Source: Lucinisca nassula (lineage: Eukaryota; Mollusca; Bivalvia; Lucinida; Lucinidae). From it: a DNA stretch of 64,000 nt. The position numbers and the translations under genes were made by a program. Shown piece after piece: positions 1 through 63,922 of the stretch (its first letter is position 1; each line of letters starts with the position of its first letter). Location of the stretch: assembly GCA_963580285.1 (NCBI GenBank), contig OY757016.1, positions 44,593,124 through 44,657,123 of the forward strand, written 5' to 3'. The notes below the pieces were generated by a model that worked only from the letters and a program-made list of their open reading frames with translations, did not search any database and was not told the origin of the DNA.

Positions 1-689
1 TTCTTATATGAAACTCGCAATTTAGAATGTCTGCATACCCCTTATGTTATTTTTCATTCCCTAGCAGCTGAGAAAATTATCCGATGCTGACCCCGACTTT
101 GACAGGTGATCGTCTGCTTAGCCCTTTAAAAATGGCCGCGTGTTTCGATCACGTGGAGACACCATCAAACTTTGCAAACAAAATAAGGCTCCAAAGGGGA
201 TAATTACTAATTGGCAATTAATTAACTTTTATGTGAGGTTACTTTCTGTCCGTTTGTAACAGTTTCTGGTATTTTTGTGTATATGAAAACTGCATGTTTT
301 TTTTATTTTGGATCCTGTAATGAAAAAATTGGTTGACTGTATGTACTTAATTTTTTAAGCCTATTGATACTAAGCTCCACCACCATGAAAACTATATTAA
401 AGGGACCACATCAACAGCCTGTCAGGACATAACATGCCATAAAGTCACCCAACGTTGCTTCAGTTTCAGCTAAAGTGAACTTTAAACCCATGCTCAGTGC
501 ACCTAGCTTAAATACTAACAATGACTAACTTCAATTGACATATGAGGACAACTATGACTGATTTTTCAGTTAATGCTAGAGAGAAGTGTTGTAAATGTGT
601 GCTGTGGGGGACGAAGGCTTTTCGCGGGTGTTCTATCTATCTATCTATCTTCTGATACTGCGTCGGTCACATTTGACCATTACCGCAGG
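1..689. other. No gene seen; intergenic
   Basis: AT-rich DNA with no convincing coding or RNA feature. A short (ATCT)n run at about 636-651 abuts the SINE that follows. Confidence 0.5.
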
Positions 690-972
690 TGTATATTACA
701 TACACTCCAGGTTTTGCAGGATGAAAGCCTACACAGTAATCATGTAATTACGGTAGGGATCTTTAACCTGCACAGGGGATGGTTCTCCCTGCACAGGGGG
801 CCTCCAGTTAACGTCCTGGTCCGAAGGACGGTGCACTTTATGACATTCATCCCTGCAAATGATGCCAATGGAGCGTGTTCGGACACCGAAATTTTATCGC
901 CGCTGCCGGGGATCGAACCCGGGACCTCTAGCATCAGAGGCAAGTGCACTAACCACTGAGCTATCACGCTCC
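690..972 (-). mobile_element. tRNA-derived SINE, family S2
   Basis: Read on the minus strand, the head (972 leftwards) has a tRNA-like pol III promoter: A box TAGCTCAGTGGTTAGTGC and B box GGTTCGATCCC. The body is shared with copies at 20883-21167 and 27006-27279. The tRNA fold is degenerate, so this is a SINE rather than a tRNA gene. Confidence 0.8.
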
Positions 973-1544
973 ACGAACAGTACTAGTATCCTTATTCTAG
1001 AATCTATCACGTTCTAGTATCCTTATTGCTAAATGGACCAAATGTTATATTTGCTCTCCTTGTACAAACCTCATGTATTGTTCTGAAGTCATGGTTGTGA
1101 GTCTTGGTTGCATTTTCAGGTGCCCACAAGGCTTCTCTAAACCATAAATGCGACAACGACTAAAAAATAAATGTCAAAGCACTGAAACAAATATCCTGTA
1201 AATACGTTAAGTTTCTGTTTATATGTTCATGGTTTCTATTAAAGCTGATCTACCTTGGTCAAACTTAAACCGGCACAAATCAATATTAAGTGTTCAAACA
1301 GTGACAGCCCTAGGTGTAAAAAAAAAATAATTTACTTTCCTCTTATGGAGCCTCAATTGTTTACCGCGATGTTAGGATACTCTCCCTTGACAGACATTTT
1401 TCAATATGGCTACCGGTTGAACCAGAACTTACGCTAAGTATTGAATTTCAAAGGACTTCATGATACATAAGATTGAGGAAGAATAAATGAACTTCACACC
1501 TATCAAAAAATTGTTTAAAGGTGACTGTTGCAAATTTATTTATT
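973..1544. other. No feature seen
   Basis: AT-rich unique-looking sequence without supported genes. Confidence 0.4.
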
Positions 1545-1700
1545 TTATTTTTTTCCGTAAGTACCGCGATATTCTCGAATGCCGGGCTACAGGGAGAATA
1601 GCAGCGGACCAAGATAAAACTGCCGCCCATACTGAAGATTCACCATTAACAACAACACGCTGTTTTCTGTAGCAAAGGAAGGAATCTATCCATTTGAGAG

Positions 1701-1796
1701 TGAGTGAGTGAGTGAGTGTTTGAGTTTTACGTCCCATCAACAGCTAAGGTCATACGGAGACGGGACCTCGGTTTAAAGACTCATCCAAAAGTCTGT
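1701..1796 (-). mobile_element. SINE family S3 fragment with target duplication
   Basis: Inserted into the LINE relic and flanked by TATCCATTTGAGAG (1687-1700) and TATCCATTTAAGAG (1797-1810), a 14-bp target duplication with one change. The 3' part (TTTACGTCCCA, AGCTAAGGTCATAC) matches the S3 copies at 4983, 19286 and 31683. Confidence 0.75.
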
Positions 1797-1919
1797 TATC
1801 CATTTAAGAGTATTCCCTCCAATTCCATAACCAAATAATTTGAATTCAAGTAGTTCATGAGGAGTGGTGTCAAAAGCCTTCTCGAAGTCCAGAATAAATG
1901 TGTCCACCTGCCATCTCTC

Positions 1920-1923
1920 TCCC

Positions 1924-1953
<30 letters not shown>
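1920..1953. repeat. (C)n(CA)n simple repeat
   Basis: A run of about 20 C followed by CA dinucleotides, expanded inside the reverse-transcriptase relic. Confidence 0.9.
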
Positions 1954-1955
<2 letters not shown>

Positions 1956-2071
1956 TTGTCCAAGATTTTTGCCCAGTCATTAATAACCCTGCTCAACTGA
2001 GTTTCGCAACTATGCCTTTTCCTAAATGCATGTTGTCTGTCTGACAAAAGTTTATGTTCATCCAAGTTGGC

Positions 2072-2227
2072 CATGAACAATGTAGATCCAGATCAGATGG
2101 CCTCTCTGATCAGGATCTACATTGTCATTCATATTGTGAATTTGTTGCAATAATTTGCATCAAGTAATCTGATTGGTTGATAATCAGTAAGGGGTGTGAT
2201 ATATTTGAATATTCAGCAGGACAAGGG
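2072..2227 (-). mobile_element. TTAA MITE family PB-A, partial
   Basis: Contains the AATGTAGATCC...GGATCTACATT palindromic core, the ATCTGATTGGTTGATAATC segment and the terminal CAGCAGGACAAGGGTTTA, a decayed CCCTTGTCCTGCTGA end. Confidence 0.7.
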
Positions 2228-2591
2228 TTTAGGACACTTATCATCGCCGATTTTCCATTATTGAGCAAAAATTTCCAGGAAAGGTGTTGACAATGTTGCA
2301 GGTTAGATGACGTCCAATGTCATGGCACGCATACGTAGTATTGCGTGACGTCAAACAGAGCAATCTCTCTGACGCCCCGGCGCCACAGATGCGTCAGAAA
2401 CAACATGGTCGTTCGAATAAAAGTTTCTCAGCGCTTTCAATTCTGTATGAAGATCTGCAAACTCACCATTTATTTAAGCTTTGAAAATCATTTTTGAGGT
2501 TTAAATAAATGGTAAGCTTGCAGACCTTCATACAGATTTTAAAGCATTTATTGAAGCTTTGGAAATCATTTTCGAGGTTTAAACGCAACCG

Positions 2592-2892
2592 ACGGCCCCG
2601 CCCACCGGGGCTTGAAGAAATAGATGGGCTGCATGATGCTTCTACGCAGAGCTGAAACCGACCGCACCCGAGTACTGGTAAACCGATTAGTGGATCTAAG
2701 CCTGCCCAGAAAAGCGATGCGAGTCGGCCCGTCCATGCTTATAAGCCCTATTGGTTTCATTGAGCGACAAGGCTTGAGATGTCATTTCATCTCAGTGTCA
2801 GGTAAAAGTCCCACAAAATTGGAAGCAACATCTCCAAAATGACATATACAGTGTTGACGGGGACGTTAAACCTCAAATCAATCAAACAAACA
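2592..2892 (+). mobile_element. Full-length SINE-like element, family S1
   Basis: A 301-bp element bounded by an exact 11-bp target duplication AAACGCAACCG (2581-2591 and 2893-2903). It ends in GACGTTAAACCTCAAATC plus a CAAA-type tail. This copy defines the length of the most abundant short element in the window (at least 12 copies). The head shows no convincing A/B box, so the promoter source is unclear. Confidence 0.85.
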
Positions 2893-3161
2893 AAACGCAA
2901 CCGCAGTAGCAGTGCGGTAGTTATTCCAACGGACCATTGAAACTAGGAAAGCCCGAAAAGGTAAGTTCTGTAAATTTATCTAAATAAATATATCCAAGAT
3001 AATAACTTGCAGCTTGGCTGTTTCCTTAGTATAAAGGGCTGTTTTTTTTATTTGCACGTGCAAATTAGGTACCTGAAAAGTAGGTCCGGTCATCAGACGT
3101 AGAAAGTATTATTAGTCACTACCAATTATACCGTGCATTTATTCGACCCCCTTTATTAAGC

Positions 3162-3216
3162 TACTAGAATGGCTGATTGTGGTATAAAAAATATACCGTA
3201 ATCAGCCATTCTAGTA
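3162..3216. repeat. Perfect hairpin at centre of the inverted-repeat element
   Basis: CTACTAGAATGGCTGATTGT and its inverted complement flank GGTATAAAAAATATACC, giving a stem of more than 20 bp. Confidence 0.8.
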
Positions 3217-3349
3217 ACCCGAGATCTCTGCCGCCAAATCAGAAAATGAAAAAGGCTTCTAGAACGTCAGAGAGGGCTCGGTTAAAGCCGCCAAATCAGA
3301 AAAAAATGAAAAGTATGTTTCCTTTGGCTTTCTTTGCCGGATCATTACA

Positions 3350-3395
3350 GGGTCACTGATGAGGCTTTATTAGCCGAAACTACGTAGTATGACCC
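3350..3395 (+). ncRNA. Hammerhead ribozyme (type I-like)
   Basis: All invariant core elements are present in order: stem I strand GGGTCA (3350-3355), CTGATGA (3356-3362), stem II GGCT/AGCC with a 5-nt loop (3363-3375), GAAA (3376-3379), a minimal palindromic stem III CTACGTAG (3380-3387), the cleavage dinucleotide TA (3388-3389), and stem I strand TGACCC (3390-3395), which pairs perfectly with the first strand. The tiny stem III is characteristic of dimer-acting hammerheads in Penelope-like elements and animal retrozymes. Predicted cleavage is after 3389. Confidence 0.82.
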
Positions 3396-4165
3396 ATCTT
3401 CTTTCTTATGAATGTTTTCATTGCTCTTAAAGGAACTCATTTTTGATTTTTATTTAGAATGTCAGAGAAGGCTCGGAATACCACTCTAGCAGACTATTAT
3501 AGGGGTCGAATAACTGCACGCTATAATCTGTAGGGACTTATAATACCTTCTACTGACTCACAATACGTCTAGTGACCGTTTATAGACCGGACCTACTTTT
3601 CAGGTACCTATTTTGCAAGTGTAAACAATAACATGCAACCCTTTATACCCTGGAAAACAGCCAAACTGTAAGTAATTATCTTTGCTACATTTATTTAAAT
3701 AAAGTTTCCGAAATTTCAGCCAGATTATTACCTTCTCGAGCTTTCCTGGTTTCAATGGTCTGTTGGAATAATTGCGCACTGCTAATGCGGTTGCGTCAAA
3801 GCCTAGTCTAGTAGAAAATAATTTCTAAAACTGAAATAAACTTTTTATTTGTATATTTCATACAATCCAACGCGCAGAGAAATTTTCATTCGAGCGACCA
3901 TGTTTTTTATGTCTCAGTGGCGCCTTGACGTCAGAAACGTTGCACTATTTGACGTCACGTTTTGATACGTGTACGCACCATGGCACTGAATGTCATTTAA
4001 CATGACTCCCTGTCTGTAGTCTTTTTTGTGAATTTTGCTAAATTATTGCAAAACCCCATGATTTTTTTTATTGCTCGCTGAAGCTCGCCCCTATAAAATT
4101 GTCTGAGGCTCACCGATTATATTTTAGTATTAAAGACACTAGCCATGTATTTACTATATTACCGC

Positions 4166-4168
<3 letters not shown>

Positions 4169-4231
<63 letters not shown>

Positions 4232-4318
4232 CATAGTTCGAAGTACTTTGAATGACAATGTATATTATCAATTATGACTCAATCAATTAATGCCATTAAA
4301 GAATAGGTGTGAAAACAC

Positions 4319-4384
<66 letters not shown>

Positions 4385-4472
4385 TAGTTTGAAGTACTTT
4401 GAATGACAATCTAAATTATCAATTATGACTCAATCAATTAATGCCATTAAACAATAGGTGTGAAAACACGTG
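4169..4472. repeat. Duplicated (GA)n microsatellite plus flank
   Basis: Two (AG)n tracts (4169-4228 and 4330-4381), each followed by the same ~92-bp flank (TCATAGTTYGAAGTACTTTG...GTGAAAACACGTG), so the unit has been duplicated in tandem. Confidence 0.85.
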
Positions 4473-4982
4473 CCCTATTGTTAATCGCCTTCACTTATCT
4501 GATTCTCTTTAGCACCTTTACAAGTTAAGTGTTTTTAAATTGTTCGGTTGTTCCTTTAACAGTTTCAGCGAGCAACGGCTGAAAAAGGTAAAACTGTCAA
4601 AATTGGTGTATCTTTTGTTTCAAGAAAATCTTTCATAGACCGACGGCATGGCTGTCCAAAGCTTCGCCCAAAGATCACTGCGTCATTCATCTTTGAAATC
4701 GTTGTACATTTTTAAAAGTATACTAAAGCGGAATAATCATAATGTCTGTTTTGTGCATTTCATGTCAGAAAAAAAGATTGCCGCCACCTTTCTATGTCTT
4801 GTCTCTGTGTGTGAGCTATGGCTCCATTTCAGTACTTTGTGGGACTGGTAAGTCTTATTTATTTAAGAAATAGATCAGCTCTAACAGTGATTTGTTGAGT
4901 TATATATCGCTGTTTGGATGTCAGTTGTAAGGTAGATCAAATCACAAGCGCGTAGTGCGAGTGATGTATCTTCCAGAAGAAG

Positions 4983-5128
4983 CCTTCGTGGTTTAGTGGT
5001 GGTTAAGGGGCTCGCTTCATAAATTCGACTCCGCGCTTATCTAGAATTTCGAATGAGTCTTTAAACCGAGGTCTCGACGACTCTATTTGACCATAGTTAT
5101 TGGACGTAAAACTCAAAATCCGACACAC
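4983..5128 (+). mobile_element. SINE family S3, decayed
   Basis: The head CTTCGTGGTTTAGTGGTGGTT is a degraded tRNA A-box region; the body (GAGTCTTTAAACCGAGGTC) and 3' end (GGACGTAAAACTCAAA) match S3. Confidence 0.65.
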
Positions 5129-5454
5129 TTAAAAAAAAAAAAATAATAATTAGATTTTTAAAAAGCTACTGCTTGACAACATGTGGTCGGACGAAATTAC
5201 GGGATATAAAATCTCAGTTACACCGTCGAATGGACTATTCCATTTTATAATGGTTATATAGGTTGTGAATATTAGTCAGTAATTCCAAGAATAAGAATGT
5301 CTTTAGGTTTAATCAAATCTCAGACAGCAAGAGGAAACTAGCCTAAGATCATATTAATACACGGTCTCAACAATGGGACACATTAATGGACGGTTCTGTA
5401 GTTTACATACCAAGCTGTCCCAATCATTTTTAAATGGAATCAACTGGTGAAGTG

Positions 5455-5462
5455 TGACGTCA
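5455..5462. promoter_or_regulatory. CRE/ATF palindrome upstream of PPP4R2
   Basis: A perfect TGACGTCA lies 46 bp before the start codon, followed at 5471 by ACGCCATTT, which contains a YY1-like GCCAT core. Both motifs are common at TATA-less housekeeping promoters; no TATA box is evident. The role is inferred from position only. Confidence 0.5.
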
Positions 5463-5507
5463 GTTCCCGTACGCCATTTATTTGTTGTCCTCTGAGAAAA
5501 CGCAACA

Positions 5508-58869
<53,362 letters not shown>

Positions 58870-58961
58870 AAAATTCGGACACCTTAAGGACTTGCTATAA
58901 TTCTCCTAGAATTTGGACGAATATGTTTCACAATCCAGCAAGGAGTCCAAAAGGTGCTCAC

Positions 58962-59042
58962 GGAATGGCAAACAGTGTAGACCCTGATCAGACTGCTCCT
59001 TCAGGAGCAGTCTGATCTGGGTCTTCACTGTTTGCTTAGGCC
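58962..59042. repeat. AAACAGTG-family hairpin
   Basis: GGCAAACAGTGTAGACCCTG and CTGGGTCTTCACTGTTTGC around GACTGCTCCTTCAGGAGCAGTC. Confidence 0.75.
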
Positions 59043-59437
59043 TGTGTGTCGCATACTTAAGATTATTATGTGTCCTTATGTTTCTTGCTAGAAACATACG
59101 CTGTGGGTACATTTGAGAATCTCCTCAATGAGGCAATTCTAACAATACACTCATAACATATGGTTTAATGCCTTGTTGAGGAGATTCTATCAAGTATCCA
59201 AAACATAAGGTAAATGCAGACATAGAAAATTTATCCCCAAATTACTGATATGGTTTAATGCCTTGTCGAGGTGATTCTAACAAGTATCCAAAACATAAGT
59301 AGAAAATTTATCCCAAAATTAATGCTTTTCTGTAGCTACCGCCAATTTACCATATGCACACTGGTAAAGGCAAGCGCGCAGGGTAAGGAACAAACACACC
59401 GGATAAGGAAATTTTTCCGCTCAGGATAAAAAAGAAA

Positions 59438-59712
59438 ATGGCGGAATGGGTATCACATGTGCAGGTTTGTTGTTGTTCAATACGGCTGCTTACATTAGCT
59501 TCACGGAAGACACATATTATTCACAAATTTATCTTCGATGGTCCGAATTCGACAGTTACAGCCAGTCAAACGGAGAACCGGACACAGTGGAGCTACTCCA
59601 CCGCGAAATCTCATTATTTTACATGAAATGCTCTTCTGGGAAGATGGCATGTACTTTTTTGTTGGTTGTAGACATGCACATGATAAATCAGACTGTTGCA
59701 AATAAGATTTAA
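59438..59712 (+). CDS. Unrecognised ORF, possible first exon of a downstream gene
   Basis: Two start codons in different frames (59438 in AAAATGGCGG, a YY1-like context, and 59446). The frame from 59446 gives 88 aa: a hydrophobic N-terminus (CAGLLLFNTAAYISF) then YYSQIYLRWSEFDSYSQSNG and PDTVELLHREISLFYMKC. Codon use here is more varied than in the surrounding repeats, but I cannot assign a family and see no clear splice donor. Confidence 0.25.
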
Positions 59713-60029
59713 GGAAAATTTGAAATTAGGAGGCCCACAGTGAGAAATCCTAGTTCAATTTTCAATACAACGCCCAGGGGCAAGGAAATGGGTACAACGC
59801 ATATGATAAGACAAAAAATTTTCCGGCGAAAATGGTTCTTGTATGGTCGTAGCACTAGGAAATTTCCATCTCATATTAGGTTTTCCGATATTAATAATTA
59901 GTCCTACATAGTTTAAAGCACCAATTGTGACTTTTAGGAAACGGTCAAAGTTATGTGCATTGTCTTGTCATGTGCATTGCTCTGGTTCTAGCAATATAAT
60001 CATCCCCTATGAGGGGACAGATGGATTTG

Positions 60030-60241
60030 GTTCATCGCGATCATGAATTAGAGAAATGATATTTATGTCCATCCAGTATTTGTGGTAGAAACAGAACTTG
60101 GCGAAACCATGCAATAGGTATGTCTCACGAATTTGGCGAAGTTATCTATCTTATTTTCAGCAAAAGAACAAACATACAATTTTCTACCACTAATACTGCA
60201 TTGACATAAATATCATTTCTCTAATTCATGATCGCGATATG
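60030..60241. mobile_element. Small inverted-repeat element (MITE)
   Basis: TCGCGATCATGAATTAGAGA + AATGATATTTATGTCCA (60035-60073) is inverted at 60195-60240; ATTTGTGGTAGAAA / TTTCTACCACTAAT extends the arms. Confidence 0.75.
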
Positions 60242-60335
60242 AATATGACTGATATGTTGTCTTACGTTTTGAGTTATTCCATCTAACTCCGTCTTTTGAG
60301 AACTATAACATGTAAGTATTGATTTGTTTGCTTGT

Positions 60336-61311
60336 TATAGCCCCGCTTGAAAAGTGGGGCTATATTGGATTTGCCCTGTCATTCCGTAATTCTGTAATTC
60401 CGTAATTCTGTAATTCTGTAATTCCGCAATTCCGTTATTCCGTTATTTTTTCGTCACAGTTTTCCCCGAAACTAAGAGAGCTAGAAAACTAAAACTTTGT
60501 ATACACGTGGACAATGGGTGCCTCCACGGACCTTACCGAAATTATGACCAAGGGCCCATAACTCTTGGAGTTATCTCCCCTGATAGGTTTTTTTAAATGA
60601 AAATGTTTGGTCACAGTTTTCTCAGGAACGAAAGAAGCTAGAAAGCTCAAACTTTGCATAAATGTGGACAATGGGTGGATATAGGGAGCTTACCAAAATA
60701 ATGGCCAAGGGCCCATAACTGTTGGAGTTATCTCTCCTGATAGGTTTTTTAAATAAATGAAAATATAGGTTTTTTTTAAATGAAAATGTTTGGTCACAGT
60801 TTTCTCAGGAACTAAAGAAGCTAGAAACCTCAAACTTTGCATAAATGTGGACAATGGGTGGATATAGGGAGCTAACCAAAATAATGGCCGAGGGCCCATT
60901 ACTTTTGGAGTTATCTCCCCTGATAGTATAGTTTTTTTTAATAAATGAAAAGGTTTGGTGACAGTTTTCTCAGGAACTAAGAAAGCTAGAATACTGAAAC
61001 TTTGTATGAACATGAAAAGTGGGTGGATGTATGGCCCTTACCAAAATAATGGCCAAAGGCCCATCAGGTACTAAGAAAGCTAGAAAGCTGAAACTTTGTA
61101 TAAACATGAACATTAGGTGGATGTAAGTAAATAATGGCCAACAACATTACTCTTGGGGTTATCTCCCCAGCAAAGAAAAAAAAAAATATTAAAGTTTTCT
61201 CTGGAACTAAGAAAGCTCCCCTGATAGGTTAAAAGCTTTTAGAGTCAATGTGTCTTACTCCTCTGATAGCGCTATAGCGGGGCTATAGTCAGATCCTCTG
61301 ACAGCTCTAGT
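60336..61311 (+). mobile_element. HINE element H inside a SINE S1
   Basis: TATAGCCCCGC start with hairpin, an (ATTCCGTA)n tract at 60380-60445, ~180-bp units (GTCACAGTTTTCTCAGGAAC, GGCCCATAACT), inverted AGCGGGGCTATA at 61275, hairpin TCAGATCCTCTGA, end GCTCTAG|TT. Flanking S1 pieces (about 60318-60335 and 61312-61430, minus strand) rejoin when it is removed. Confidence 0.82.
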
Positions 61312-61434
61312 TGGGATTTAACGGCCCAGTCAACACTATTTAGGTCATTTTTGAGCCGGTCAGTTTATCCACACTTTGCCTGGGCAAGCTTATACGTAAG
61401 CGGTTTACCAATACAGTGGACATTCTTTCGCTAT

Positions 61435-61692
61435 AGAAGTTGACAACTGCCCTTTTTGAATCAGTGGAAGGGATGATGATGATGATTTTGTATTTAACGA
61501 CGTGTCAACCCTCTTTGTGGGTCATAAGCTCAGTGGAAGGGAGAGAATGACCGTAGAAAAGATTTCATGATCAATCTCCACGAAAGAATGGTTGCCGACC
61601 CCGGCAGGTATCGAACCCGCGTCCTCCTGATCACCAGTCAGACGCGCATCCGACTGGGCTACCGAGGCAAAACAAGGAACAGCTTGTGGGAC
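61435..61692 (-). mobile_element. tRNA-derived SINE, family S6
   Basis: The minus-strand head GCCTCGGTAGCCCAGTCGGA with B box GGTTCGATACC; the 3' end (left) is TTAAATACAAAATCATCATC. Confidence 0.75.
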
Positions 61693-61699
61693 GTAATAA

Positions 61700-62385
61700 T
61701 TCGTCTGTCATTAATGACAATGACCAATCGTAATCCCATGCGAGAAATGTAACTAAGATAGCCGAAGCTGCAGACAGAGCAAGAGAGGTCAGAGGAGAAA
61801 GTTATATTGCTGTTTGTGATGCCTTAGTTCTGACTTTGCGCTGTGCAGCTTCGCTGATTCTTTTTGCCTCATATTCATTTGCACCCCTACTGATGAGACC
61901 CCGCCACTCTGCTGTTCCATCGATTCGTTTGGAATGTTGAAGTCCTCAAGGGATGCATTGAGGGTCGGTGTCCCTGTATCGCTTATTCTGACCACCATGC
62001 CCATTTCTAGTTTTCTTTGGCAAACGTTCCTCTGAAATCATGTGGGACGTACAATGAACAAGAATGACAACACTTATTTGCTTCAGCTTCTAATTACCAA
62101 AAAATGAAAACAGCGGCCAAGGTTTGAATGAGTTGGATCGAGTGGCTTGATGCAACGTGGCTCTCTTCGCCTAGCTCCGGGTTGGGTGACTTTGCGTCGA
62201 TTGTTAATCAGTAAATTTGGGTAAATCCACCCAATGTAACTTAACCTACGATTCAGAAGCTTACCTGCGAATGTCCGCGTGATTATCACTGACCAATAAA
62301 GAAAAGGCTGGGTAATTTGCAGAGAAGATATGGGTAATTTAAGGTTCGGAGGAGGCAAATCCTGCAAAAGTATTTTTGTCTCCCA
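61700..62385. other. No feature seen
   Basis: No supported gene or named repeat. Confidence 0.4.
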
Positions 62386-62600
62386 TGTCAATAGGGGTCA
62401 ACTCTTAAAGGAAAGAATTTGCTTCCGAGGAGCAAATTCTTTCCTTTAAGAGTTGACCCCCTTTTCAGTGGACAGAAAAGCGAAAAGGAGTCTTGAAAGT
62501 TGCCTTCCTTTGAAAAATGGCGGAAGCTTCTGCTAGATGTTCCCATTCCCCTTAAAGTAGAGAACTTGCTAATAAGGTATGGGTAATTTAAGTAAAGAAC
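62386..62600. repeat. Direct repeat with perfect hairpin (copy 1)
   Basis: AACTCTTAAAGGAAAGAATT and its complement form a hairpin at 62400-62455. The following text, including AAAATGGCGGAAGCTTCTGC, recurs at 63374-63572. Confidence 0.85.
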
Positions 62601-62614
62601 TTGCTTCCTGCCCT

Positions 62615-62860
62615 TATCATCAGGAAAACATGCCTATATAATTTTGACCTCCTTGAACCCCACTTTTATACAGTAAAACTGGGGTTTACAGGGGTAAACC
62701 TTATTTTTCTTATTTCTGCTCCAAAATACAAATTGTGGGTACAACGATTACCCACAATCTATATTTTGAGCAGAAATAAGGAAAATATCACAATATCCAA
62801 AAACTTTCTTTTTCCGGCGATAAGGGTTACACTGTATTTGTATAGGCGTGTTTTCGTAAT
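62615..62860. repeat. Palindromic repeat family, longest copy
   Basis: AACCCCACTTTTATACAGTA/AAACTGGGGTTTACAGGGG, then TTATTTCTGCTCCAAAATAC and its inverse, ending with ATAGGCGTGTTTTCGTAATG, also at 39490-39510. Confidence 0.7.
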
Positions 62861-62871
62861 GTTCTAATGCA

Positions 62872-63320
62872 CTTGCTTGTTTGTTTGAGGTTTCGTCTCC
62901 ATCAACACTATTTAAGTCATTTTGGAGACGTTGCTTCCAGTTTTGTGGAACTTAATTTACTCGACATTGAGATAGCTCTGCCGCCCAATGAAAACAATTT
63001 AGGTTTAAACAAATTCAGGGTTTATAATTTTGTTTTTGATTTGAGGTTTAACGTCTCCGGCAACACTGAATATGGCATTTTGGAGAAGTTGCTCCCAATT
63101 TTGTGAGACTTTTACCCGACATTGAGATGACATGACATCTCAAGCCCTGTGGCCCAATGAAATGGTTTATAAGCATGGACGGTCGGACTAGCACTGCTTT
63201 GCCTGGGCAGGCTTAGATCCTCTAAGTGGTATACCAGTACCCGTGTGCGGTCGGTTTCAGCTCTGCGTGGAGACATCATGCAACCATCTATGTCTACAAG
63301 CCCCGATGGGCGGGGACCGA
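62872..63320 (-). mobile_element. Two SINE S1 copies
   Basis: A truncated copy at about 62872-63005 and a near-full copy at 63030-63320, both minus (TTTGATTTGAGGTTTAACG ... CATGCAACCATCTATGTC). Confidence 0.8.
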
Positions 63321-63373
63321 TTAAGGTTTATACGCATAGAGGGTCCTACACGCACCACATTGCCTGATTAGAA

Positions 63374-63572
63374 AAGTATTTTTGTCTCCCATGTCAACAG
63401 GGGTCAAAATTAGCAAATTCTTTCCTTTAAGAGTTGACCACCATTTCAGTGGAACAGCGAAAAGGAAGTCTCGAAAGTTGTCTTCCTTTGAAAAATGGCG
63501 GAAGCTTCTGCTTGATGTTCCCATTCCCCTTAAAGTAAAGAACTTGCTAATAAGGTGTAAGGAACTTGCTTC
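63374..63572. repeat. Direct repeat (copy 2) of 62386-62600
   Basis: Same text as copy 1, except that half of the hairpin is missing; it continues to AAGAACTTGCTAATAAGGT. Confidence 0.85.
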
Positions 63573-63617
63573 CTCTTGAAGAGAGCAAGCCCTTATTCTA
63601 ATGCACTTGCGTATGTT

Positions 63618-63922
63618 TGTTTGTTTGACTTGAGGTTTAACGTCTCCGTCAACACCATTAAGGTCATTTTGGGGACGTTGCTTCCAGTTTTGTGGGACTT
63701 AATTTAGATGAAATGGAATCTCAAGCCCTGCCGCCCAATGAAACCAATTTAGGGTTTATACACATAGCGGGTCCGACACGCACCATACTTTGCCTGAGCA
63801 GGCTTAGAACTCCTAAGCGGTTTACCAGTACTCATGTGCAGTTGGTTTGGTTGGTTTTAGCTCTGCGTGGAAGCATAATGCATCCTAATCTATTTCTTCA
63901 AGCCCAGACGGGCGGGAGCCGC
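63618..63922 (-). mobile_element. SINE S1
   Basis: TTGTTTGACTTGAGGTTTAA to ATTTCTTCAAGCCCAGACGG, full length. Confidence 0.85.

Larger units (their letters stand above)
1545..2080 (-). pseudogene. LINE reverse-transcriptase fragment
   Basis: The minus-strand translation contains QHAFRKRHSCETQLSRVIND and WAKILDK, then FWTSRRLLTPLLMNYL in a shifted frame, and further on WIDSFLCYRKQRVVVNGESS followed by a GSVL-type block in another frame. These are motifs 2-4 of a non-LTR (Jockey/CR1-like) reverse transcriptase. Frameshifts, a C-run/CA-run and an inserted SINE fragment break it. It is an old 5'-truncated relic. Confidence 0.75.
2290..4005. mobile_element. Long-inverted-repeat DNA element
   Basis: Left arm (about 2290-3150) and right arm (about 3500-4005) are inverted diverged copies: for example TTGCGTGACGTCAAACAGAG at 2341-2360 opposes GTTGCACTATTTGACGTCACG near 3940-3960, and AGGTACCTGAAAAGTAGGTCCGG near 3068 opposes CCGGACCTACTTTTCAGGTACC near 3593. 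An S1 SINE has inserted in the left arm. No transposase is visible. The centre carries a hairpin and a hammerhead ribozyme. Confidence 0.75.

Noticed and set aside
4648..4851. 67-residue ORF ending at a GTAAGT-like site upstream of PPP4R2
   Set aside because: No recognisable family, low-complexity AT-rich codons, and no frame link to PPP4R2 exon 2; insufficient support for a gene or alternative first exon.
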